Origin: Mesorhizobium xinjiangense
Lineage (GTDB): Bacteria; Pseudomonadota; Alphaproteobacteria; Rhizobiales; Rhizobiaceae
NCBI RefSeq assembly: GCF_009749525.1
Contig: NZ_WOAC01000034.1
Location: 1-45,574 of the forward strand
Reading direction: 5' to 3'
Length of the DNA stretch: 45,574 nucleotides
The notes under the pieces were generated by a model. It saw only the letters and a program-made list of their open reading frames with translations. It was not told where the DNA came from and did not search any database. Positions 17,314 through 24,537 of the stretch are shown here, piece by piece; within the stretch, counting starts at the first letter, position 1; each line of letters begins with the position of its first letter. The position numbers were made by a program, and so were the translations under genes.

Positions 17314-18269
17314 GCGAGGTGTCGATGAGAAAGCCCAGGATCACCGTCGTCGGCAGTTTCGCGGTCGGCCTGACCATGCGTGCGCCGAAGCTGCCGATCT
17401 TCGGCGAGACGATGCTGGGGACCGATTTCGACATGGGTCCGGGCGGCAAGGGCTCCAACCAGTCCGTCGCTACGACGCGGCTTGGTGCCGATTCCTCCCT
17501 TCTTGCCATGATCGGGACCGATAAGCTCGCCGGCATCGCCACCGACCTCTACGAGGCCGAAGGCGTCGACATGACGCTGGTCCGAGCGCAGCAGGAACGG
17601 GCGACCGGCGTCGGTTTCATCATCCTCAACGACAGGGGCGAGAACTTCATCATTCTCGACATGGGTGCCAATGAACTAATGGACGCGGCTGCCGTGGACG
17701 AGGCCGAGGATCGCATCGCCGGCAGCGACGTCGTTATGACCGTGCTCGAAATTCCCGTTTCCGCCGCCGCCCGGGCGATGGAGCTTGGCCGCAAACACGG
17801 GGCAAGGACGATCCTCAACCCCGCGCCGGCGCGGCAGCTTCCCGACGAGATCTTCGCCTCCGTCGATTATCTGACGCCCAACGAGAGCGAGTTGCGCATT
17901 CTGCTCGGCCTGCCTGCGGACGATGCCCGCTCCTCGCGCGAACTTGCCGAGGAGTTGCGCCGGCGCGGCGTACGCAATGTCGTCGTCACACTCGGGCGCA
18001 GCGGCGCGCTGATCCTTACTGACGAGTTGGACCTGATGGTGCCTGCCGTGCCCGTGCAGGTGACGGACACCACCGGCGCGGGCGATGCCTTCAATTCCGG
18101 TTTTGCGGTGGCGCTGGCGGAAGGTCGCGACATCGTCGGTGCGGTTCGCTTCGGCGTGGTCTGCGGCGGACTTGCCTGCACGCAGCTCGGCGTCATACCG
18201 GGCCTGCCAGCGCGGGCGCAAGCCGATGAGACCTATGCCGAGGCGATGAAAACCACATGGAGAGACTGA
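17310..18269 (+). CDS. PfkB-family carbohydrate kinase (ribokinase-like)
   Basis: Ribokinase-superfamily sugar kinase, 319 aa. The ATG at 17310 overlaps the ATPase stop; MRKPRITVVGS 15 bases later is an alternative start. It has the N-terminal GGKGSNQSVATTRLG signature (PfkB motif 1, about residues 46-60), an EIPVSAA segment, NPAPARQLPDE, LTPNESEL, and motif 2 DTTGAGDAFNSGF with the catalytic Asp. It should phosphorylate the imported sugar in the cytoplasm at the primary hydroxyl. The RbsD-type pyranase encoded next supports a pentose-like or related ring sugar. Confidence 0.92.
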   Translation: MSEVSMRKPRITVVGSFAVGLTMRAPKLPIFGETMLGTDFDMGPGGKGSNQSVATTRLGADSSLLAMIGTDKLAGIATDLYEAEGVDMTLVRAQQERATGVGFIILNDRGENFIILDMGANELMDAAAVDEAEDRIAGSDVVMTVLEIPVSAAARAMELGRKHGARTILNPAPARQLPDEIFASVDYLTPNESELRILLGLPADDARSSRELAEELRRRGVRNVVVTLGRSGALILTDELDLMVPAVPVQVTDTTGAGDAFNSGFAVALAEGRDIVGAVRFGVVCGGLACTQLGVIPGLPARAQADETYAEAMKTTWRD

Positions 18270-18270
18270 C

Positions 18271-18732
18271 GTGAACCGGAACCGATTGCTCAACGCCGAA
18301 CTCGCCCACGCCATCGCCTCCATGGGCCATGGCGACCTGATGATCGTCTGCGATGCAGGATTCCCAATCCCGTCGAGCGCTTGGCGGATCGACCTCGCCA
18401 TCGTCCCCGATACACCCGACCTTCAGACAGTGCTCGAGCCGGTCTCCGCCAATTTCATCGCGGAGCGCGTCTGCTATGCCGACACGCTGCCCGTCCACAA
18501 CAAGCCGCTTCTTGAGAAGGTGGAGCGCCTTTTCTCCGGTGCGGAATTTGAGCCGATCGCGCATGAGACGATCCTCTCCGAAATGGCGGCCAAGGCCAAG
18601 GTCATCGTGCGCACCGGCGCCTTCGATCCGTGGGGCAACATCCTGCTTTATTCTGGTGTCGACGTGCCAGCCTGGTTTTCCAAGCCCGGCGTCGTGGCGC
18701 CCGACTATTATGCCGAGAAGATGAGGCGGTGA
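18271..18732 (+). CDS. rbsD: RbsD/FucU-family sugar mutarotase (D-ribose pyranase)
   Basis: 153-aa RbsD/FucU protein, which interconverts pyranose and other anomeric forms of ribose-like sugars so that the kinase receives its furanose substrate. The start is a GTG (18271) two bases after the kinase stop. Conserved: the LNAELAHAIASMGHGDLMIV segment with the catalytic His, DAGFPIP, and the C-terminal RTGAFDPWGNILLYSGV. Length agrees with the family (about 130-150 aa). Substrate specificity (ribose, fucose or other) is not fixed by these motifs. Confidence 0.9.
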   Translation: MNRNRLLNAELAHAIASMGHGDLMIVCDAGFPIPSSAWRIDLAIVPDTPDLQTVLEPVSANFIAERVCYADTLPVHNKPLLEKVERLFSGAEFEPIAHETILSEMAAKAKVIVRTGAFDPWGNILLYSGVDVPAWFSKPGVVAPDYYAEKMRR

Positions 18733-18733
18733 G

Positions 18734-19564
18734 ATGCCGCGCATCTTCGACTTCGGCGGGCGCGAGGTCGACCGCATCCAGACCGTCGCCGGCCTGCGGG
18801 CGCTCAAAGGGAGCGGCCGGCACGCGGCCCAGGTGACGGTTGATACGGCGGAGGAGGCGGCGGCAGCGGAGGCAGCCGGCGTGGAGATGGTGATCTGCCG
18901 GGCCACTAACGTTGCGCAGGTGCGCGAAGGGTCGCGAAAGGTCTTCGTAACCGCTGCGCTCGGGTTCTCCGAAGCGATCACCGCGGACGAGGTGCTGCGC
19001 ACCGCCTTCGCCGCCGTTACCGCCGGGGCGGATGCCGTCATCACAGGGCGCGGATGGAGCACGGTGCAGCTGCTTTCCGACGAGCAGCTACCGGTCGTGG
19101 GCCATCTCGGCTTCGTTCCCCGCAAATCCACCTGGACGGGCGGCGTGAGGGCCGTCGGCAAGACCGGTGCGGAGGCGCTGGAGCTCTGGGACCGGTTTCG
19201 GCGCCTTGAGGATGCCGGCGCGTTCGCTGTGGAATGCGAACTCGTGCCGGCCGCGGTGATGGCGGAGATCAACCGAAGGACCTCGCTGGTCACCATTTCG
19301 CTCGGCTCGGGTGCCGCTGCGGACGTGATCTTCCTGTTCACCTCGGATATTTGCGGCGAGACGGAACGCACGCCACGCCACGCGCGCGCCTGGGGCGATC
19401 TCGCAAAGCTTAACGAGGCGATCCGCGATGAGCGCCTCAAGGCTCTTTCAGGCTTTCGGGCCGATGTCGCCTCGGGGTCCTATCCGGCCTTGGACGAGAC
19501 AGCGCGCATCGAGGAGGTTGAACTCGCCCGCTTTCGCGGGCTTCTTGATGAGACATCCGAATAG
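18734..19564 (+). CDS. PanB-like (ketopantoate hydroxymethyltransferase) paralogue lacking metal ligands
   Basis: 276-aa TIM-barrel protein resembling PanB: VVGHLGFVPRKSTWTGGVRAVGKT matches the PanB GHLGLTPQS...GG segment in position, and FAVECELVPAAVMAEI carries the Glu that is the PanB catalytic base. However, the two PanB aspartates that hold Mg2+ are not present: the VGDS strand reads ICRAT, and the ADLPF strand reads TAALGF. The substrate Lys region (VKIEGG) reads VITGRG. It is therefore unlikely to make ketopantoate. As the last gene of a ribose-type operon, one base after RbsD, it more likely acts on a sugar-derived acid or phosphate by a metal-free route. Name by homology only; function unknown. 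Confidence 0.75.
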   Translation: MPRIFDFGGREVDRIQTVAGLRALKGSGRHAAQVTVDTAEEAAAAEAAGVEMVICRATNVAQVREGSRKVFVTAALGFSEAITADEVLRTAFAAVTAGADAVITGRGWSTVQLLSDEQLPVVGHLGFVPRKSTWTGGVRAVGKTGAEALELWDRFRRLEDAGAFAVECELVPAAVMAEINRRTSLVTISLGSGAAADVIFLFTSDICGETERTPRHARAWGDLAKLNEAIRDERLKALSGFRADVASGSYPALDETARIEEVELARFRGLLDETSE

Positions 19565-19693
19565 GACAGACGGCCGGCGTTTCAGTTCAAGGTCATCTCG
19601 TTCTTAGCCGGAGAAGCGGCGCGCGTGGCCCACGCGCTGGGGCATGCGCGGAGAGAAGCTTGGGCCGGCGGCGTGATACGGCCTCAAGTCGAG

Positions 19694-20155
19694 CTAGTGG
19701 AGGAAATCGCCGGTGACCTCGGCGCGGTTCGTCTCATGCAGCACTTGGTGGCGTGCGTCGGCGTAAACGCGGGTGGCGACGCTGCCGAGACCGGCGGCGC
19801 AGTACCGTTCGGCGAGCGGGGTGAACTAAGCTCAGGAAGCCGTTGACCGGGTCGCGATCGCCGGTAAACCGCAGGACCGGAAGATCGGGCCGGATACGGC
19901 GCATCTCCTCCATGCTCGCCAGGCGGGGAACGGAGTTGAGCAGCGAATTCTGCGATCCCGCCGATGGCACGAAGCCGCACAGCGGATCGTCGATGAGCGC
20001 GTCGACCACCGCCGGGTCGCGTGAAATTGAGTCGTGGGACGTTCGCGCGGGCTCGAAGGCAGCATTGTTGTTAGCGGTGAACCAGACGTGCTTGCCGAGC
20101 TGCCGGCGTGTATGCTGCGCCGCCCGTTTCGCGCCCCATACGGACGAGTTGCGGC
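19694..20155 (-). pseudogene. Alpha/beta hydrolase 3' remnant (lysophospholipase-like)
   Basis: Only the C-terminal half is readable. The frame gives SRDPAVVDALIDDPLCGF, then RPDLPVLRFTGDRDPVNG with the acid residue of a Ser-Asp-His triad. After one extra C in a run of four (19818-19821), the shifted frame reads AERYCAAGLGSVATRVYADA and RHQVLHETNRAEV with the catalytic His region, ending at the TAG 19694-19696. The nucleophile half is missing. It belongs to the serine-aminopeptidase S33/monoacylglycerol-lipase type by pattern. It lies directly downstream of the DHDPS-like gene. Confidence 0.65.
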
Positions 20156-20160
20156 TTGGA

Positions 20161-20940
20161 TCAGGTGCCGGCGATCAGCGCGCGAAAACGTACGGTGCCG
20201 GCATGGATATGGTCGAGCAGGTCGGCCGAGGCCCAGTGCCGCTCGAACGGGTCGTAGTCTGTCACGCGCGAACGTGCGCATTCGAACGTGCCGAGACGCT
20301 GGTGATAGAGCTTGGCCAGCTTGGGGTAGCCCATGCCTTCGGCCATTGCCGCCAGCGCCAGGAATACAGCGAGGTCGCGGATCAGCGGGCTGTCTTCCTG
20401 CCTGTTTGCGTAGAGCCATTCATAAAGATCGGGGTGGAAATTGGTGAAGACCCCACCGAAGCCGCGCGAGCCCGCACGCATGGCATGAAAGGCGATGGCC
20501 GCGTTGGCGTTGACGATGGCGAACGGCGTCCCGGCCGTCATCCGGGCGCGCCGCCGCACCGTTTCCAGGTCGCAGCTCACATCCTTCAGCACCACGAAAC
20601 GGCCGGTGTCGCGGCACAGCTTCATCTCGTCATCGGTGAGCAGGCGACGATAGGGCGCCGGGCATTCATAGAGCCCAAGCGGCAGCTCGGACGGAAGGCG
20701 CTTGAGAATAGCCTCGAGCGCTGGCCGGAAGGCCTCAATGCCCTCGTTTCGCGGATCGAGACGGTTCGTCACCAGAACCAGCGCGTCGATGCCGGTCTCG
20801 GCCATGGCGGCAAGCTCCGCGATCTGGTCTTCCGGCGCATCGGATATGTGCCCGGATGCGATGACTGGCACACGTCCGCCCGCGAACCGCACCGTGCTGC
20901 GCGCCAGCGAAACCCGTTCACCGAGCGTCAGTCTCTGCAT
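20161..20940 (-). CDS. DHDPS/N-acetylneuraminate-lyase family protein, 5' end damaged
   Basis: Class I aldolase-type TIM barrel, 259 aa from the first ATG. The Schiff-base Lys is present in FVVLKDVS and the catalytic Tyr in LGLYECPAPY, followed by FAIVNANAAIAFHAM and the GFGGVFTNFHP segment. Homology extends upstream of the ATG without a stop: the codons before it read GSDALFAVCQSSE, a family hallmark, but no conventional start is available before the frame runs into the end of the ADP-ribosylglycohydrolase gene. The first about 35 residues, including barrel strand 1, are missing. It is probably a truncated or frameshifted gene. Members cleave or form 2-keto-acid aldols; the substrate is unknown. 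Confidence 0.65.
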   Translation of the reverse strand: MQRLTLGERVSLARSTVRFAGGRVPVIASGHISDAPEDQIAELAAMAETGIDALVLVTNRLDPRNEGIEAFRPALEAILKRLPSELPLGLYECPAPYRRLLTDDEMKLCRDTGRFVVLKDVSCDLETVRRRARMTAGTPFAIVNANAAIAFHAMRAGSRGFGGVFTNFHPDLYEWLYANRQEDSPLIRDLAVFLALAAMAEGMGYPKLAKLYHQRLGTFECARSRVTDYDPFERHWASADLLDHIHAGTVRFRALIAGT

Positions 20941-21007
20941 TTCGCTCGACTGGCATACGGCGAACAGCGCATCCGACCCGTCACCATATGCGAGAGGCTG
21001 TCTTCGA

Positions 21008-21769
21008 TCAGGTACCAGCTGCGGCCTTGAAACGATCGAGAGCCTGTAGCAGGTCTACAGGCAGGCGGGCGCGCGTCTCCCGGGTGACCTCGGATGGCAC
21101 ACCATGGACCGCCTCGGCGACCGCACCGGCTAAGCAGGCAAGTGTATCGGTGTCTCCGCCGATGCCGACGGCGATGCGGATCGCATTCTCCAGACTTGTC
21201 GACTGGAAGGCGGCGGCGAGGGCAGGTGGCACGGTTCCGGTCGCACTCACGTCGAATCCACGTCGTTTGAGCACCTCCGGGCCGGACAGGTCGTAACCGA
21301 ACTCCTTCTCGATTCGCGTTTGCACACCATCAAGGCCGGCGCCCGCGCGCAAGAGGTGGATCGCCAATGCCACAGCCTGGGCTGCCTGAATGGCGTCGGG
21401 ATGATCGTGACTGACGGCCGATTGCCGCGCGGCGAGGCGCAGCACCTCGGTTTCGTCGCGCGCCAGCCAGCCGACGGCGGAGACGCGCATCGGTGCCCCA
21501 TTGCCCCAACTGCCATAGGGGCCGGCTTCGTCATCGAAGGCCCATCGCAGGAACATGCCGCCATAGCCGGCGTCCGGATATCTGCGCACGAAGCTTCTGA
21601 GCACCAGTTCGAAGGGCTGGTTCGACAGCATCGCCTCCGCAACGGCAAGCGTGCACACCGTGTCGTCGGTAAAGCAGCAGTCGGAGTGAAACAGGTCGAA
21701 ATTCGACGGCGGCGCAGGATGTCCCTCGAAGCGTGAGCCGATAATGTCGCCCGCGATGGCGCCGATCAT
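21008..21769 (-). CDS. ADP-ribosylglycohydrolase family protein
   Basis: 253-aa member of the DraG/ARH family, which hydrolyses ADP-ribosyl or related N-/O-glycosidic bonds with two Mg ions. It begins MIGAIAGDIIGSRFEG, typical of the family. Metal ligands are visible in FTDDTVCTLAVAEAM (about residues 33-36) and in the C-terminal GGDTDTLACLAGAVAEA. SHDHPDAIQAAQAVALAI is the conserved middle helix. It overlaps the 110-aa gene upstream by ATGA, so the two are coupled. Next to a ribokinase/RbsD/ribose-type operon on the other strand, a role in releasing ribose or ADP-ribose from a conjugate is conceivable, but this is inference. Confidence 0.9.
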   Translation of the reverse strand: MIGAIAGDIIGSRFEGHPAPPSNFDLFHSDCCFTDDTVCTLAVAEAMLSNQPFELVLRSFVRRYPDAGYGGMFLRWAFDDEAGPYGSWGNGAPMRVSAVGWLARDETEVLRLAARQSAVSHDHPDAIQAAQAVALAIHLLRAGAGLDGVQTRIEKEFGYDLSGPEVLKRRGFDVSATGTVPPALAAAFQSTSLENAIRIAVGIGGDTDTLACLAGAVAEAVHGVPSEVTRETRARLPVDLLQALDRFKAAAGT

Positions 21770-22098
21770 GGTTCCATTCCCGCAGTTGATACGCTGGCGA
21801 TGTACCGCGGAAGTTCGGCCTCGAAATTGGGAAAGTAAAGCGCGATCACGCGGACGTCGAAGTAAGGAAGAATCGCCTCCTTCGGCTCCCGGTCGAGCAG
21901 GAACAGGAATGCGGCCTCAATGCCACGCTCCGGCGGGCAGGATTTTCCGACGAGACGTCCGCAGTCCACCTTCGACATTGTGACGTGATGACGGGTTTGG
22001 CCGTTGGAATCGCTCACGGAGACTTCGAACTCGAGTGGCTCTAAGTGGCTGGTCTGCTTCACGGAGATAATGGCTGTTCTCCTATGGATCCTGACCAT
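21766..22098 (-). CDS. Conserved hypothetical protein coupled to ADP-ribosylglycohydrolase
   Basis: 110-aa protein not recognised. No signal peptide or membrane segment. Composition is soluble and mixed alpha/beta (EPLEFEVSVSDSNGQTRHHV, AAFLFLLDREPKEAILPYFD). The stop overlaps the start of the ADP-ribosylglycohydrolase (ATGA), so it is probably real and translationally linked. The start ATG at 22098 (MVRIHRRTAIISVKQ) is uncertain; later in-frame starts are few. Confidence 0.6.
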   Translation of the reverse strand: MVRIHRRTAIISVKQTSHLEPLEFEVSVSDSNGQTRHHVTMSKVDCGRLVGKSCPPERGIEAAFLFLLDREPKEAILPYFDVRVIALYFPNFEAELPRYIASVSTAGMEP

Positions 22099-22429
22099 GG
22101 GCGGAAAGTGTGCACATTGCCAGCGATTGTGCTCGATCCAACAGCTTTGCGGTTGTCACGGAACAATTCCTGCTCCTCATCCAGACAGGATTAGTGTTCC
22201 CTTCGCAAGGCTACCGCGTTTCGGCCTTCTGAAGCTTGGCTGACTTGCACGGTGGGGATCGCTGCGTAAGGCGGGATCGCGGCTCCGGCTAAGAGTGCAT
22301 TTTGGTAGCGGCCTGCATTGAACCCCCGACGTCTATCCCAAAGAAAATCAACGGCTTAGGCCTTCGTAGGATTAGCTTGCAACATGCGTCTGAAATTTTT
22401 TGTTGAAAAATCAACAAGTTATTGAAGCG

Positions 22430-22457
22430 CGGTGGTAGCGGAGGACCGCTACCGCCG
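22430..22457. repeat. 12-bp-stem hairpin at the island edge
   Basis: The arms around loop AGGA (22442-22445) pair over 12 bp with one G-T mismatch. The core GGTAGCGG (22434-22441) and CCGCTACC (22446-22453) is perfect. Direct repeat A begins within its loop. It could be a recombinase or replication-pausing site, or a terminator stem without a U-tract. The right-hand repeat copy keeps only one arm. Confidence 0.6.
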
Positions 22458-22528
22458 ATCCCCACAACTACCGGAAATACGCTACAGGCTCCGATTGTTC
22501 TCACGGCTTCTAGCGGCGTAGGTATGCT
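22443..22528. repeat. Direct repeat A (left boundary of the 14.6-kb island)
   Basis: 86-bp sequence, from GGACCGCTACCG to GGCGTAGGTATGCT, that recurs in the same orientation at 37066-37151. A by-eye alignment has no gaps and 7 mismatches (79/86 identical). The two copies bracket abiE, the four long genes, HEPN and kinase. They fit att-like sites of an integrated element, or two copies of a dispersed repeat that mediated recombination. No tRNA gene is associated. Confidence 0.8.
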
Positions 22529-22624
22529 TACTGCGTAAAGCTGGAAGCCAACTTTCTAAAGCGCACTTTCGCTGACCTGCTCGCCGGGGGAGGGACGGCT
22601 TCATTGTTCCCATCGAGAGAGGAA

Positions 22625-22645
22625 TTATAAAGCCTCACTTTATAA
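22625..22645. promoter_or_regulatory. Palindrome TTATAAAG-CCTCA-CTTTATAA, candidate AbiEi operator
   Basis: Perfect 8-bp inverted repeat with a 5-base spacer, 62 bases before the abiEi ATG and just upstream of the -35-like box at 22673. AbiEi antitoxins are known to repress their own promoter by binding inverted repeats, so this is the natural candidate site. Assignment is by position and symmetry. Confidence 0.55.
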
Positions 22646-22672
22646 ATTGGACTATTTTTGAAACCGACTATC

Positions 22673-22704
22673 TTGACAGTGCCGCACTTCAGCCCAAATA
22701 TATA
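22673..22704 (+). promoter_or_regulatory. Sigma-70-like promoter of abiEi
   Basis: A perfect -35 hexamer TTGACA (22673-22678) is followed by AT-rich sequence AAATATATA (22696-22704), giving a 17-20 bp spacer to a -10-like box. The ATG at 22707 follows immediately with no Shine-Dalgarno sequence, so the mRNA may be leaderless or nearly so. Confidence 0.4.
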
Positions 22705-22706
22705 GC

Positions 22707-23417
22707 ATGACTTTAGAAAAGTACGGCCTTTTGAAACAAGTGCTGACGCATGCCCGGCCGGGCCAGCCGCTGACAGCGGCCTGGCTTGCCGAGCAGGGCG
22801 TGTCCGCGCAACTGGCTTATCATTACGTTCAGGCGGGTTGGCTCATCAGGCTGGGGCACGGATGGTTCCTGCGCGCCGGAGATGAACCGGAACTGCTCCT
22901 TTCCCTGGCGGCCCTGCCGGGCACTTTCCATATCGGCGGCAAAACAGCGCTCGCCTGGCACGGCTACCAGCACAATCTTGCCCATCGCCCCGATACCGAA
23001 CTTTTCGCGCAAAGCCCGTTCCGCCTGCCTGAATGGATGCAGGCGCATTTTCCCCTCACAGTACGGCGGCGTCACCTTTTTGACGATCATGTCCAGGGCG
23101 TTGCGCCATGGCGCGACATGGCAAGTCTGCGGGTTGCCGAACCCGAACGCGCCGTGCTGGAAATGCTGTGGGGGGTTCCGCAACATCAAACGCTGGAAGA
23201 GGCCGCCCACCTCGTCGAAAGCCTGTTCGGCCTGCGCGCGACGCTGATGCAACCGCTTCTGGAAAACTGTCGCAGCGTCAAGGCGGTGCGGCTTTTCCTG
23301 AACCTCGCCAAACAGGTCTCCCTCCCCATCATCGAGGAACTCGACATGACCCGGATCCACACCGGATCGGCCACGCCCTATGTACGGCGCGACGCAACCG
23401 GCACGATCAGGACTTGA
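22707..23417 (+). CDS. abiEi: Type IV toxin-antitoxin antitoxin AbiEi
   Basis: 236-aa antitoxin of the AbiE system. The N-terminal winged helix (about residues 1-60: YGLLKQVLTHARPGQPLTAA, VSAQLAYHYVQAGWLIRLGHGWF) resembles the AbiEi N-terminal DNA-binding domain. The remainder is the AbiEi antitoxin domain (FHIGGKTALAWHGYQHNL, REVAEPERAVLEML-like segment LRVAEPERAVLEMLWGVPQH). AbiEi both represses the operon and neutralises the AbiEii nucleotidyltransferase without direct binding. It is first in a two-gene operon; the toxin start follows two bases after the stop. AbiE systems give abortive phage resistance and stabilise mobile elements, fitting their place just inside the island boundary. Confidence 0.88.
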   Translation: MTLEKYGLLKQVLTHARPGQPLTAAWLAEQGVSAQLAYHYVQAGWLIRLGHGWFLRAGDEPELLLSLAALPGTFHIGGKTALAWHGYQHNLAHRPDTELFAQSPFRLPEWMQAHFPLTVRRRHLFDDHVQGVAPWRDMASLRVAEPERAVLEMLWGVPQHQTLEEAAHLVESLFGLRATLMQPLLENCRSVKAVRLFLNLAKQVSLPIIEELDMTRIHTGSATPYVRRDATGTIRT

Positions 23418-23419
23418 CC

Positions 23420-24337
23420 GTGGATAAACGCTATTTCGAGACCGTGCAGCTTCTGCTCGATGCCGCGCCGCTCATTTTTCGGGGTGGGGATTTCGCCATG
23501 AAGGGCGGCACAGCCATCAATCTTTTTCACCGCGACATGCCCCGGCTCTCGGTCGATATCGACGTGGTCTACATTCATGGCGATCGACCGCGCGAGGAAG
23601 CCCTCAGCGCCATATCCCAAGAACTGGATCGGGCAGCGACCGAGTTGGAGCGCCGCGGCCTTGCCGTCAGGCGGCAAGCATCGACCGGCACTGGCGATAT
23701 CAAGCTCTTTGTGCGCCGGGGTCTTTCCGAGGTCAAGGTTGAGGTCAACCCGGTCGGCCGTGGTACGCTGCTGCCCGTGCGCTCGGCCGAACTCTGCGCA
23801 TCGGCGGCGGATGAATTCAAGCGCACCCTCAGGCTGCCGATCTTGGCCCCTGCGGAACTCTATGGCAGCAAACTTGTCGCCGCGATGGATCGGCAGCACC
23901 CGCGCGACTGGTTCGATTGCCTGCTGCTACGGCGGAACGAGGGGCTGACCACCGACATACGCCAGACATTCGTCGCCTATGTCGCTGCTCACAATCGCCC
24001 TATCAACGAAATCCTGACGCCGAACCCGCAACCGCTCGAGGCCACCTATCGCAATGACTTTGTCGGCATGACGCGGGATGAAGTTGGCCTGGAAGCACTT
24101 CGGGAGACCCGCATCTGGCTGTTCGAGGAGTTGCCAAAAAGCCTGACACGCACGGAGCGGGATTTTCTCATCGGCCTGAAAGCTGGAGAACCCGACTGGA
24201 GCCTCCTGCCGTTTCCCTCACTGCAGCACATGCCCGCCGTGAGATGGAAGCTTGAGAACATTCGCAAGCTGAAGCAGTCCAACCCGCGCAAACACGCTGA
24301 CCTGCTGGCAAGATTGGAAAAGAAATTGGTGCTGTGA
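23420..24337 (+). CDS. abiEii: AbiEii/AbiGii-family nucleotidyltransferase toxin
   Basis: 305-aa toxin. The GTG start at 23420 (VDKRYFETVQLLLD) lies two bases after the antitoxin stop; a TTG six bases earlier would overlap it. The nucleotidyltransferase core is clear: KGGTAINLFHRDMPRLSVDID, with the GG motif and the metal-binding D-x-D (DID, about residues 46-48), then KLFVRRGLSEVKVEVNPV, and LYGSKLVAAMDRQHPRDWFD, which is motif III/IV of the AbiEii/DUF1814 family. The C-terminal helical region runs to the stop. AbiEii-type enzymes transfer nucleotides, in some homologues to tRNA acceptor stems, and stop growth. The length agrees with the family. Confidence 0.88.
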   Translation: MDKRYFETVQLLLDAAPLIFRGGDFAMKGGTAINLFHRDMPRLSVDIDVVYIHGDRPREEALSAISQELDRAATELERRGLAVRRQASTGTGDIKLFVRRGLSEVKVEVNPVGRGTLLPVRSAELCASAADEFKRTLRLPILAPAELYGSKLVAAMDRQHPRDWFDCLLLRRNEGLTTDIRQTFVAYVAAHNRPINEILTPNPQPLEATYRNDFVGMTRDEVGLEALRETRIWLFEELPKSLTRTERDFLIGLKAGEPDWSLLPFPSLQHMPAVRWKLENIRKLKQSNPRKHADLLARLEKKLVL

Positions 24338-24537
24338 GGACATACACGCCGGACACGCGAATATCACCGCACCGTCGATGAGGAAGACGGGTATGCCCAG
24401 GACAAAGCTCGCCGAAGGTCTTGAGAGTTTCAACGAGATCGCGACCATTCGCATCGTGTATTGTAATTCAACAATCCTAAGATTCGTCCGTCGTCGCTAC
24501 AATCGAACTATATCCGAGTCATAACAGGTGCTTCTTC
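24338..24537 (+). promoter_or_regulatory. Leader region of the four-gene cassette
   Basis: 200 bp without a gene, AT-rich towards its 3' end. It contains a short inverted repeat ATTGT-N6-ACAAT (24460-24475). An AGGTG ribosome site seven bases before the GTG start at 24538 supports that start. No strong -35/-10 pair was identified, so the promoter position remains open. Confidence 0.35.

Larger units (their letters stand above)
22099..22706. other. 608-bp junction region: hairpins, direct repeat A, abiE promoter
   Basis: Left edge of the island. It holds, in order, a hairpin TTGTTGA-AAAA-TCAACAA (22400-22417), a larger hairpin at 22430-22457, direct repeat copy A (22443-22528), and the promoter/operator of abiEi. 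A short minus-strand frame ending at a TAG within repeat A reads SKHTYAARSRENNRSL; the same tail (HTYAARIREDNRSL, stop) is present in repeat B. This suggests the repeat may once have overlapped the 3' end of a gene, but no longer protein is convincing. Confidence 0.5.

Noticed and set aside
18193-19440. Minus-strand open frame of 415 codons
   Set aside because: Shadow of rbsD and the PanB-like gene; Ser/Arg-rich with no family pattern.
22289-22504. Minus-strand frame across repeat A (RTIGACSVFPVVVGIGGSGP) also readable in repeat B
   Set aside because: Six of the seven differences between the copies change the amino acid in this frame, so it does not behave like a conserved coding sequence.
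24338-24454. Minus-strand hydrophobic frame downstream of abiEii
   Set aside because: Short, overlaps the toxin gene end, has no ribosome site, and its hydrophobicity comes from antisense reading.
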